Assembly (NCBI GenBank): GCA_027622555.1
Contig: JAQBYJ010000026.1
Coordinates: forward strand, 1 to 59,769
DNA from: Verrucomicrobiota bacterium
GTDB taxonomy: Bacteria; Verrucomicrobiota; Verrucomicrobiia; Opitutales; UBA2995
Length of the DNA: 59,769 nt
Direction of reading: 5' to 3'
The notes beneath the pieces are model-generated. The model ran no database searches and was not told the origin of the DNA. It saw only the letters and a program-made list of their open reading frames with translations. How positions within the stretch are numbered: position 1 is the first letter of the stretch; every line of letters begins with the position of its first letter. Positions 9,435 to 17,306 of this stretch are shown here, piece by piece. Made by a program: the position numbers and the translations under genes.

Positions 9435-10043
9435 ATGTATACTCCTCCTGCATTTAAGATCGATGACCCCGAATTGATCCGGAGCTTTATTAAAGAAAAT
9501 AGTTTTGGGATTTTGGTTTCGTCTGTCGACGGTTCGTCGATTCAAGAAACTCATACGCCTTTTCTCCAATCTCCCGGAAACGATTTTTTATTGGGCCATG
9601 TTGCCAGAGCCAATGACCACTGGCGTGATTGGAACAAGAACCCCAAGGTGAAGGTTATTTTTCATGGGCCGCATTGCTACGTCTCACCGACGTTTTATAA
9701 AAGTGATTTCAATGTGCCAACCTGGAATTACAGCACGGTTTCCATATCTGGCACCATTGAGATCACAGACTCTCTCCAAGAACAGAAGGCATTCATGCAT
9801 GCCTTGGTCGACGCAAATGAATCGGCGTTTTCAGAGCCCTGGTTTCTCGACGAAGGCAATGAGAAGCTTATGAAGCTTTTTTCAGCCGTAGTATTTTTCA
9901 AGGTGCGTATCCATGAAACAACGGCTAAGTTTAAATTGAACCAAAACAAGTCCGAAGAGGACCAACGGGCGGTTATAGAAAAACTGGAAGTCAGCGGGTC
10001 ACCCTTTGAACAGGCAGTCGCTCGTTTAATGAAAGGGGAATAA
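9435..10043 (+). CDS. PaiB-like FMN-binding protein
   Basis: The 202-residue protein fits the PaiB/FMN_bind_2 family: MYTPPAFKIDDPELIRSFI at the start, FGILVSS, THTPFL, LLGHVARANDHW, and a PTWNYSTVSISGTIE stretch typical of the flavin-binding split-barrel. Family members are about 200 residues long. In Bacillus PaiB is a regulator of sporulation and protease genes, while most homologues are simply annotated as FMN-binding negative regulators or pyridoxamine-oxidase-like proteins. No DNA-binding domain is evident. It may be co-transcribed with the sulfatase, but a functional link is not shown. Confidence 0.8.
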   Translation: MYTPPAFKIDDPELIRSFIKENSFGILVSSVDGSSIQETHTPFLQSPGNDFLLGHVARANDHWRDWNKNPKVKVIFHGPHCYVSPTFYKSDFNVPTWNYSTVSISGTIEITDSLQEQKAFMHALVDANESAFSEPWFLDEGNEKLMKLFSAVVFFKVRIHETTAKFKLNQNKSEEDQRAVIEKLEVSGSPFEQAVARLMKGE

Positions 10044-10065
10044 ATAGGCGACTATTTTACGATTC

Positions 10066-10308
10066 TCATTTTGCCAGTCGCAACGCCTGATAAATCCTGT
10101 CCTTGAGCGCCGTTCTCTCAAACTTCATCTTCTCGATTTCTATATCGGAGATGGGCAGTTGCTTTTCTTCGAGTCTGCGAATTCGATTATCCAATGAATC
10201 ATGTTGTTCCACCAATTCCTTGAATCGCTCATCCTTCGTGGAAAGCGCTTCAAGCTGGGCGTGGTATTCAGGGAATTCACGGTCGATATCGTGGTGTTCT
10301 CCTAACAT
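10066..10308 (-). CDS. DUF465 (YdcH-like) small coiled-coil protein
   Basis: The 80-residue, charged, helical protein matches the DUF465 family: HHDIDREFPEYHAQLEAL, then FKELVEQHDSLDNRIRRLE and KMKFERTALKDRIYQAL. The family is predicted to form an antiparallel coiled coil and has no firmly known function. The gene is convergent with the PaiB-like gene, 22 bases apart. The 209 bases upstream hold no further gene that I can support. Confidence 0.8.
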   Translation of the reverse strand: MLGEHHDIDREFPEYHAQLEALSTKDERFKELVEQHDSLDNRIRRLEEKQLPISDIEIEKMKFERTALKDRIYQALRLAK

Positions 10309-10517
10309 AGGTATATATTTTTTATGGTTAATTCGAGAAAGATTACCTCAAAAAGGAAGCTCAAAATGTAATAAATCTCCAGTGACTGCGCCAGCTTTAA
10401 TAATCGCTAATGAGCTCTATAAGTAGAATAAATAGCCTAAAACAACTGCCAAGCAGATCCGGGGTGAAAACTCGGAGTTTCAACGCCTTTGACAAAGTAA
10501 ATTACCGACCACACCAT

Positions 10518-12320
10518 TTAGTTTGGTGGGGACACAGTTTTCTCAATGTAGGCTTCAATCTGAGACCTTAGAAGTTCCAAAGGAAGACCCCCGTTTTCAA
10601 GAACCGCGTCGTGAAAATCGCGGATATCGAATTTGTCGCCCAATGTTTTCTCTGTGTGCGCACGAAGCTCCCAAATAGTCATTTCGCCCATTTTGTAAGC
10701 AAGGGCTTGTCCCGGCCAGGCAATGTAACGATCCACCTCGGTACCAATCTCGTGAAGCGACAAAGCCGTATTCGCTGCGAGGAAATCGACCGCCCGTTGT
10801 CTGCTCCAGCCAAAGGCGTGAATCCCCGTATCCACCACAAGGCGACAGGCCCGCCACATCTCATAGGATAGTCGACCAAAATGCTCATAAGGCGTTTTAT
10901 ACATTCCCATTTCAACTCCGAGTTTTTCGCTGTACAGGCCCCACCCTTCACCGAATGCGTGCGGATAGTATTGAGTCCTGAACTCCGGAGCGTCTTCGAT
11001 TTCGTAGGCCAGGGATATTTGTAAATGATGCCCCGGGACACCCTCATGCAAGGACAAGGCCGTGAGTTGATACAGAGGCCGGGTCTCCAGAGCGTAGGTG
11101 TTCACCCAGTATTGCCCGCCTCTGCTACTTCCTGGCGGCGCACCCGAATATCGTCCAGCGGTGTAATTCGCCTCCAACTCCTTTGGCACCGGTTCCACCG
11201 AATACGGCTGCCTCGGTAGCTTTCCAAAAAAAGCCGGTAATTTTCCATCCGTTTGTTTGGCGATCCAGGCGGCCTGTTTAAGCAATTCATCACCCGTCTT
11301 GGGATAAAACTGTGGATCCGTTCTGAGGAATTTTAGAAACGCATCAAAGGAACCTTCGAACTCAAGACCCTCGATAATTGTGTCCATTTCTTTTCGAATG
11401 CGCCCTACTTCCTCCAGCCCTTTTTGGTGGATTGATTCCGCGGTAGCATCCTTCAAAGTCGTGTAGTAGCGAACAAGAGCCGCATAGTAATGTTTCCCAT
11501 CTGGCTGAGCACTGGCACCCAGGGTTTGCCGGGCTCCAGGGATGTATTCCTCGCGCATAAACCGAACCAGCGCCTGATGTGCCGGAATGACTTCGTTTAT
11601 TAACAGCGTCCTTCCAGCGTTTCTCAAAGACTTGGCGAGGGGTTCATCCATGAAACTCGGCATGGCAGCGAAAGGAGCATAGAACGGGTGTTCTTCGACA
11701 TGCTCTTCTGCCAACGCTTCAAAGGAGGGAAGGACGTTATTCAAAATAGCTTGAGGCTGAGTAAACCCCACCTTCAACCCGGCACGCATGCTTTCGACAT
11801 TCTGCTGATAATACCCAGGCAGAGCCTGTAGGCGATTCAGATAGTTTCGATAATCCTTTTCATTCTTGAACGGAGTCGCGCTCAGCACGTAACCGAAGTT
11901 ATTATGAAATCCCGAGTCGGAAACAAACGGAATCCGCCACCCTTCAAATGCGTGCAGCTCAATCGCCTGATCCAGAATAAAGGCAAGTATACCTGCGGAT
12001 GTGCGATCATTGGCAGAGACTTCCGAAAGGTCTAGAAGGTCCAACTGTGTTTTAAACTGCACTCTCTGCTCCAAGAGTTTCTTCTGTGAAGCAGGTGATA
12101 CATCCGGAACCCGGTCATTGTAATCCCGGATACCGGAGCCGGTAGCGGAAAACGGATCGTGCTTCATTTCCGAAGCCCAATAGTCTTCAAATAATTGTTT
12201 TAGTTCATCAGTCGCGGCAGAGGACAAATTCACCACGCTGAAGGAAAACACAACAGTTGTAGCGCAGAGTATACCAAGGAATCGAAAAGTCATGATATGG
12301 GCGAGAATCCTCATGGACAT
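10518..12320 (-). CDS. Exported DUF885 family protein, probable metallo-carboxypeptidase
   Basis: The 600-residue protein belongs to the DUF885 family. It has an N-terminal signal peptide (hydrophobic residues about 12-33, ending near LSSAAT) and a conserved zinc-type motif HEGVPGHHLQ at about residues 425-434, followed by AFGEGWGLYSEKL. Other family marks are GQALAYKMGEM and the C-terminal FHDAVLENGGLPLELL. DUF885 proteins are about 600 residues long and are thought to be peptidases related to M32-type enzymes. It is probably periplasmic. The first ATG is used; a second ATG at 12293 would also leave a signal peptide. Confidence 0.85.
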   Translation of the reverse strand: MSMRILAHIMTFRFLGILCATTVVFSFSVVNLSSAATDELKQLFEDYWASEMKHDPFSATGSGIRDYNDRVPDVSPASQKKLLEQRVQFKTQLDLLDLSEVSANDRTSAGILAFILDQAIELHAFEGWRIPFVSDSGFHNNFGYVLSATPFKNEKDYRNYLNRLQALPGYYQQNVESMRAGLKVGFTQPQAILNNVLPSFEALAEEHVEEHPFYAPFAAMPSFMDEPLAKSLRNAGRTLLINEVIPAHQALVRFMREEYIPGARQTLGASAQPDGKHYYAALVRYYTTLKDATAESIHQKGLEEVGRIRKEMDTIIEGLEFEGSFDAFLKFLRTDPQFYPKTGDELLKQAAWIAKQTDGKLPAFFGKLPRQPYSVEPVPKELEANYTAGRYSGAPPGSSRGGQYWVNTYALETRPLYQLTALSLHEGVPGHHLQISLAYEIEDAPEFRTQYYPHAFGEGWGLYSEKLGVEMGMYKTPYEHFGRLSYEMWRACRLVVDTGIHAFGWSRQRAVDFLAANTALSLHEIGTEVDRYIAWPGQALAYKMGEMTIWELRAHTEKTLGDKFDIRDFHDAVLENGGLPLELLRSQIEAYIEKTVSPPN

Positions 12321-12628
12321 GAGTCCATCTTCTCGTAATCGAGATGTCCGATTTGTAAAAGTGGATGAACTGGTTTTGAGAAGTACATGGTCAATGGGGA
12401 AAACTGTTTTACTTGTGGAGATCTATGAGGCTGAACGCAAAAAGGATGTACAAACTTGATTCATTCTTCTTTCTTTTTCTTAAACCACCAGTCTCCGCCA
12501 AGGCTACGCCACGGCACGGCTGATGGCACTGATAGGCACTGATTTTTCTGTTCGAATCATCCGGATCGTATCTGTGTAAATCTGAGTAATCTGTGGTTGA
12601 TATTCTTTTCTCCAACTACTCTGAACAC
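12321..12628. other. Intergenic stretch made largely of a dispersed repeat
   Basis: The region between the DUF885 gene and the unknown exported protein holds no supportable gene. From about 12481 to 12600 it is repeat DNA, including the 30 bases shared with 71-100 and a run reading ATCTGTGTAAATCTGAGTAATCTG-like text. The minus-strand open frame across it (rich in YSDLHRYDPDDSNR-like text) is the kind of spurious ORF such repeats produce. Confidence 0.65.
12491..12520. repeat. 30-base dispersed repeat, copy 2
   Basis: This stretch is identical to 71-100. It lies inside a longer repeat (about 12481-12600) whose reverse strand reads as tandem ACAGAT-like text. In this copy the right arm of the 7-bp stem seen in copy 1 is changed to GGCTGATGG, so that stem is lost, whereas nearby CACT/AGTG-type matches remain. 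Confidence 0.75.
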
Positions 12629-13381
12629 CTACTGAACCAATACTTTCGGTTGAGGAAGATCAGGGTGAGATTTATAAAAGGTTTCCAGTTCCGGGGTCGG
12701 GTACTGAAACAGTTGTTGGTAGGCGATCATGAGTTCGGGCGGATATGGTTTTGGTTTTTTCCCACTTTTAAAAAACTGCATTTCTTTGGCGATGGCGTTT
12801 TTCACCATACCGCCCTTACCATCAACCCCGAGGTAATTCATGTTCAAACCAAGGCCATTGAAAATGACCGGATCGGAAATGGGATGCGCTAGATCGCCCA
12901 TGTTAAAACCTCTCTTTTTATCGCCCAATGATTTTCCGTGAAACACTACATGGAATAAGCCGGCTTTCTTATCCTTCAACACGCATTCAATTCCGTTGGT
13001 GGTTTCATCCAGGATTTTTTGTAATCTATCACCTAGAAGCGTTCCCTGAATTTTTTGATAGTCCGGAATCTCCATTTTGACATAAAACGAAAATTGTGTG
13101 CCTACGCTTCTGGCGGCCTGAACAAGGGTATTTAAACGGGTGTTGTGGTGATCATGATCGATAAATATGTGTCCACTTTGTGGGGTCAGTCCTTCTACAG
13201 CTTTGACCTTTTCAGGATCGGCCGCAGCGATTGCGGAAGAGATGGCCTCCGCCTCGGATTGGGTTTTCACACCATCCACATACACGACAAAATTTTGCCA
13301 GGAAGGCGTGGCGGCCGACAACATAAGAAAGGGAGTCAAAAAGAGAATCATTAGAATTTGCAGGCGAATAAATAGTCTCAT
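12629..13381 (-). CDS. Exported protein of unknown function
   Basis: I do not recognise this 250-residue protein. It has a clear signal peptide (hydrophobic residues about 6-22, ending near LSAATPS). A His/Asp-rich stretch HIFIDHDHHNTRLN at about residues 71-84 could bind metal. The opening of the mature protein (VVYVDGVKTQSEAEAISSAI) is compatible with a small alpha/beta ferredoxin-like fold. The C-terminal third contains GLGLNMNYLGVDGKGGMVKN, followed by a proline-rich segment (KPKPYPPELM). Codon use looks like its neighbours, so I believe it is a real gene. No partner is evident. Confidence 0.65.
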   Translation of the reverse strand: MRLFIRLQILMILFLTPFLMLSAATPSWQNFVVYVDGVKTQSEAEAISSAIAAADPEKVKAVEGLTPQSGHIFIDHDHHNTRLNTLVQAARSVGTQFSFYVKMEIPDYQKIQGTLLGDRLQKILDETTNGIECVLKDKKAGLFHVVFHGKSLGDKKRGFNMGDLAHPISDPVIFNGLGLNMNYLGVDGKGGMVKNAIAKEMQFFKSGKKPKPYPPELMIAYQQLFQYPTPELETFYKSHPDLPQPKVLVQ

Positions 13382-13460
13382 CCGAACACGCTATCTTTGT
13401 GGTTCTTCTTATCAAACTCTAAACGTTCAGGTACCCGCCAATGATTGATTAAGGTCGCAG

Positions 13461-13531
13461 ATTCGGCAGCAAGCTACCTCCTACACTTCGATTTTAGACT
13501 CATTGATGTAGGAGGTAGCTTGCTGCCGAAT
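13461..13531. repeat. REP-like palindrome B (perfect 25-bp inverted repeat)
   Basis: The arms 13461-13485 and 13507-13531 are perfect inverted repeats (25 of 25) separated by 21 bases. The arm reads TGTAGGAGGTAGCTTGCTGC on one strand. It lies between the unknown exported protein and the truncated haemoglobin gene, downstream of the latter. No T-run follows, so a terminator role is possible but not required. It shares the TGTAGGAG start and spacer length with palindrome A. Confidence 0.9.
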
Positions 13532-13580
13532 TCTTTAGAATATCTCTTTTGGCAACCATTCAGATTCTCCCGGTAAAAGC

Positions 13581-13985
13581 CTAAAGGATCCGATCGGACT
13601 TCTCGAAAGGATTGATACCCATTCTGATTTGGAAGGTATGCGCAATACTCATGGCGACGGCTTTCGCTTGTTCCGCTTTCGGCCCGGAAAATAGTTGATC
13701 TATCGTTTCTATAAAAAGCCCGACCCAACGTTCAAAATGTCCATAATCCACCGGAAGGTCCATGTGTTTAGAGATGGGGTTCCCCTGGTATTCCTTTTTT
13801 CCAAACAGCATAGTTCCCCAGAAGGCATACATGGTGGGAAGATGTTTCGACCAATCTCCGACCCGTTCATTGAATACAGGACCAAGCAGTTCGTCCTTTC
13901 GAATGGATTCGTAGAAAGAATCCACCAAAAGGCGAATGTCAGGGTCACCAGTGATATCAGTTAAAGAGGATGAGCTTGTGGACAT
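13581..13985 (-). CDS. Group III truncated haemoglobin
   Basis: The 134-residue protein matches group III truncated haemoglobins such as Campylobacter Ctb. By alignment from memory with Ctb, the key residues are present: Tyr25 (B10), His48 (E7), proximal His74 (F8, in SKHMDLP) and Trp87 (G8, in HFERWVGLF). The block YAFWGTMLFGKKEYQGNP is characteristic. The family binds O2 or NO tightly and is linked to nitrosative stress or oxygen handling in the cytoplasm. The gene stands alone between an exported protein gene and a PHP-type hydrolase gene, both on the same strand. Confidence 0.9.
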   Translation of the reverse strand: MSTSSSSLTDITGDPDIRLLVDSFYESIRKDELLGPVFNERVGDWSKHLPTMYAFWGTMLFGKKEYQGNPISKHMDLPVDYGHFERWVGLFIETIDQLFSGPKAEQAKAVAMSIAHTFQIRMGINPFEKSDRIL

Positions 13986-14063
13986 AAAGTTGGAATCAAT
14001 TTATCAGCTACACAAAACACCCTCTGGGATATTCTGCAAGGAGCGTGGTTAAATAATTCCCGA

Positions 14064-15713
14064 TTACAATTGAGGCTCCAATGTTTGAATCGCCTCCTTG
14101 AACAATCCTAAAGCGGAGTTTCGCTGTTCATCTGTTTGGTAAACACCGTTAGTGTCATAAAAAGAAATGCGATCCCTAAAGGAAGCTATCAGGACTTCGG
14201 CATCCTCTGAAGATTGTACGGGCTGATCCCCTACTATTACTCGGACGACTCCAGCGTGTGCCATAGCGTCAAATTTCTGGGCTTTAATTTCAGCACCTCT
14301 TCCCCAAGCAGATAACCAACCGCTTTCAGTTACTTTCACATCGGCCTCAATTGACCATCGGTGAACATCTGCCATCGCTCTCTTCCGAATAGTCAGGTCG
14401 AGATCACGACCATCTTGAACCACCACCAACTGCCTTAAGAGAAGCGGAGAATGCAATACCGCTCGTACCGTAACAACTCCTCCTCCAGCCGACAGGTGAA
14501 GAACATCTCCCATTTTTAAATCATTAACTTGGAAATCAATCAATGGCCCACCGGAAATAAAAGACCGGCCGGCTTTCAAGGCCTCCTTGAAGCTATTGAA
14601 GCTTATAGCTCCACCGGTATTAACATAGGTTCGTATCGATCCGAACATCGGTTGCCAATCATCACGCAAGGGCGAATTCGGAAGATCGGTTCCAGCCACC
14701 ATCGGCAAGAAGATGCCGCAATTCATGAGACGGTACCAGTTCTCGGTATTATAAATAAATCCATTACTGATTTCCCAGAAGTCAACGGCGCCCAACACCG
14801 CGTCCGCCACGGATGTGGAATTCCTGCCGAGCGTTCCGCCGTGGGCCACACCAGCCAATCCGTTACGTGCTCGAGTCAGTGTTAATACATCAAACAAGGG
14901 CGGATAGTTTTCCATAACCGCTGGTGTCCCCATGCCTCCTGTAGAATAGGGAAGAATGATTTCATTGAGCCCCAACAAATTAATGTGTCCCTGCTGGCTA
15001 TCGCGGTACTCCTGGCCAGGAATTAATATCTGATTTCCATCCGTTCCTTGCCCCTTCTCACCGTACTTGAATTGACGCGACCAAACTCCTGGAGTCATTC
15101 CACCTTTCAGGACCATGAAATGCCCAGCCTCAAGGCCATCGGCCTGAAACATGGAAAACCACAAAGGATCATCCTCAGGACCCAAGCGATCATAGTGCAG
15201 ATGCTCATCTATGGCAATCCATCCGTCTTCCTTTAAATTCACCCAACGCTCGAGCTCCACAGTCAACTCCGTAGTTTCGCTGAAAATTTCAACTGATTGT
15301 TTCGCCACCCGATATTCAAATCCCTTGGCTACAGAAACAGATACTGTGCGGGCATCACGAGGAACACTGACTCGAACGGGCCCTGTTCCTTTGGCGAACT
15401 GCACCGTAGACCGTTGATTTTTGCTCAGATGAATGGAGGTAAATGAGATACCCTGGTCATCGATCCATTCCGGATTGAACGACTCACCATCCACTTCGAG
15501 GCTGAACCTCGCCGGAAGATTCTGACCGGTGGAGCGGTCAACGATGTTGAGAACCAACTTGGGAAGGCTCGGCTCTTCTCCAACGTTAAAACTATGGGTT
15601 ATCGGGAGGTGCTGGTGAGCTTCTAACCAGGTCGTCAGAATTAGAAACAACAACACTCCTGAAGGAGCGTACCCAAACGAAGTCCATTTCGAAAAGTTCA
15701 TGAAACGTCTCAT
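14064..15713 (-). CDS. Exported CehA/McbA-type PHP metallohydrolase
   Basis: The 549-residue protein has an N-terminal signal segment (residues about 17-31, LLFLILTTWLEA). An N-terminal beta domain (residues about 50-160) precedes a PHP-like hydrolase domain. The metal ligands are recognisable: His171 and His173 in DEHLHYD, GQEYRD, AHGG, and the terminal GTDLPNSPL. This pattern is that of the CehA/McbA family, which includes the carbaryl hydrolase CehA, though most members have unknown substrates. A phosphoesterase or amide/carbamate hydrolase activity is possible. A second ATG at 15701 is an alternative start. It is divergent from the next sulfatase, with 110 bases between the two chosen starts. 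Confidence 0.75.
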   Translation of the reverse strand: MRRFMNFSKWTSFGYAPSGVLLFLILTTWLEAHQHLPITHSFNVGEEPSLPKLVLNIVDRSTGQNLPARFSLEVDGESFNPEWIDDQGISFTSIHLSKNQRSTVQFAKGTGPVRVSVPRDARTVSVSVAKGFEYRVAKQSVEIFSETTELTVELERWVNLKEDGWIAIDEHLHYDRLGPEDDPLWFSMFQADGLEAGHFMVLKGGMTPGVWSRQFKYGEKGQGTDGNQILIPGQEYRDSQQGHINLLGLNEIILPYSTGGMGTPAVMENYPPLFDVLTLTRARNGLAGVAHGGTLGRNSTSVADAVLGAVDFWEISNGFIYNTENWYRLMNCGIFLPMVAGTDLPNSPLRDDWQPMFGSIRTYVNTGGAISFNSFKEALKAGRSFISGGPLIDFQVNDLKMGDVLHLSAGGGVVTVRAVLHSPLLLRQLVVVQDGRDLDLTIRKRAMADVHRWSIEADVKVTESGWLSAWGRGAEIKAQKFDAMAHAGVVRVIVGDQPVQSSEDAEVLIASFRDRISFYDTNGVYQTDEQRNSALGLFKEAIQTLEPQL

Positions 15714-15823
15714 AGCTCTATTATTCCTAAGTCAATAACCAACCAGCAAGCCCAATCAACTGGCGAAACAAATACGTTGAGAATTTAGCAACCATTCCCA
15801 AGGCTTTGAATTTCTACCCTATT

Positions 15824-17209
15824 ATGACACATACTCGATCGCTTCTTCTCTTGATATGCCTGTTTGCAAGTTCAGCGATAGGCGCTGCTTCAAAACCCAA
15901 TTTCGTCTTTGTTCTGGCCGACGATGCCAGCCACTTCGACCTAGGTTGTTACGGAGGTCAGGCCCACACACCGGCTATGGACGCGCTGGCTACGCAGGGA
16001 ATGCGCTTCACGCAATGCTACCAGTCTTCACCGACCTGCTCCCCTACCCGCCACAATATTTATACCGGCCAAAGCCCTTTCAAAACCGGAGCCTACCCAA
16101 ACCACACCTTCGCCACTCCCGGGACGAAAAGTATTGTTCACTACCTCAAACCATTGGGCTATCGGATAGCGCTAAGCGGGAAAACACACATAAAACCAGA
16201 ATCGGTTTTTCCATTTGAATATTTGAGCAAGGGAATCAATCCCGATTTTGCTGCGATTGAAACCTTCATCGCTGAATGTAAATCAAACAGCACTCCGTTC
16301 TGCCTCTTCGTAACTTCGAACGAACCTCATGCTCCCTGGGACAAGGGTGACCCCAGCCGATACAAGGCGGACGAGTTGAAGCTACCCTATACCTTTGTCG
16401 ACACACCCGAAACGCGCGATGCGATGACACGCTACCTGGCGGAGCTCACCTACTTTGATGGCCAGGTAGGACAAGCGCTAGGATTATTGGACAAATACAA
16501 GCTGGCTGACAACACGCTCTTCATTGCCACCACCGAACAGGGCTGGAGTCTGCCCTTTGCAAAATGGACGCTCTACGATGCCGGACTACACACCGGATTT
16601 ATTGTGCGCTGGCCGGGGATGGTAAAAGCCGGTTCTATCTGCGACTCGCTCATCGAGTATTCCGATGTGGTTCCAACCTTCGTGGAAGCGGCAGGCGGAC
16701 GTCCCGATCCTATCCTCGACGGCAAGAGCCTAGTTCCACTACTCAGACAACAAACAACGGTGCACAAGGATTACATTTTCTCCCAGGCAACCACTCGAGG
16801 TATCATCAATGCGCCGGAGTATTTTGGCATCCGATCGATCCGGTCACAAAAATACAAATACATCTGGAATTTCACGCCGGAAGTTCGCTACGAGAATGTA
16901 GTCACCATCGAAGAAGACACCAAGTGGGGAGAAGCCCAGGTATTCAATTCCTGGAAACGTGCAGCCAAAACCGACCCCAGTGCCGCAGAAAAAGTAAGAC
17001 GCTACCACTATCGACTGGGAGAAGAACTCTACGACCTGGATCAAGATCCAAACGAATGGCGCAACCTGGCTGATACGCCTGAGTATGCCAAAGTAAAAAA
17101 CGAGCTTCGAACTTTGCTCCTCGCCAATATGGAAGCCGTAGGAGACGAAGGACAGAAAACGGAACTGGCAGCTGATTCACGCAGCGCCAAAGTCTTAAAT
17201 GAAAATTAG
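15824..17209 (+). CDS. Exported sulfatase
   Basis: I choose the ATG at 15824, which gives MTHTRSLLLLICLFASSAIG as signal peptide; an upstream ATG at 15806 is in frame. The protein has about 461 residues. It shows the sulfatase metal motif (KPNFVFVLADDASHFDLGCYG) and the canonical CSPTR signature with Cys72, followed by HNIYTGQSPF. Other family marks are SGKTHIKPE, the EPHAPWDKGDPS stretch and the C-terminal ELYDLDQDPNEWRNL. It is predicted to hydrolyse sulfate esters outside the cytoplasm after formylglycine activation. The activating enzyme is not in this window. It is divergent from the PHP hydrolase, which suggests but does not prove shared control. Confidence 0.9.
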   Translation: MTHTRSLLLLICLFASSAIGAASKPNFVFVLADDASHFDLGCYGGQAHTPAMDALATQGMRFTQCYQSSPTCSPTRHNIYTGQSPFKTGAYPNHTFATPGTKSIVHYLKPLGYRIALSGKTHIKPESVFPFEYLSKGINPDFAAIETFIAECKSNSTPFCLFVTSNEPHAPWDKGDPSRYKADELKLPYTFVDTPETRDAMTRYLAELTYFDGQVGQALGLLDKYKLADNTLFIATTEQGWSLPFAKWTLYDAGLHTGFIVRWPGMVKAGSICDSLIEYSDVVPTFVEAAGGRPDPILDGKSLVPLLRQQTTVHKDYIFSQATTRGIINAPEYFGIRSIRSQKYKYIWNFTPEVRYENVVTIEEDTKWGEAQVFNSWKRAAKTDPSAAEKVRRYHYRLGEELYDLDQDPNEWRNLADTPEYAKVKNELRTLLLANMEAVGDEGQKTELAADSRSAKVLNEN

Positions 17210-17306
17210 AAGCATACGTATGAAACGCCAAAAGACGATATTAAGGCTTTCATAGAATAAGGAAATTTACTGTATTCATACCAACTCTTTCAAAACCCTA
17301 AGAAAT

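Noticed and set aside
12409-12615. Minus-strand frame of 68 codons
   Set aside because: It runs through the dispersed repeat; this kind of text (DLHRYDPDD-like) is a known type of spurious ORF.
13461-13531. Palindrome B as a CRISPR or attachment site
   Set aside because: Only one copy of the inverted repeat with no direct repeats or spacers; it looks like a REP element.
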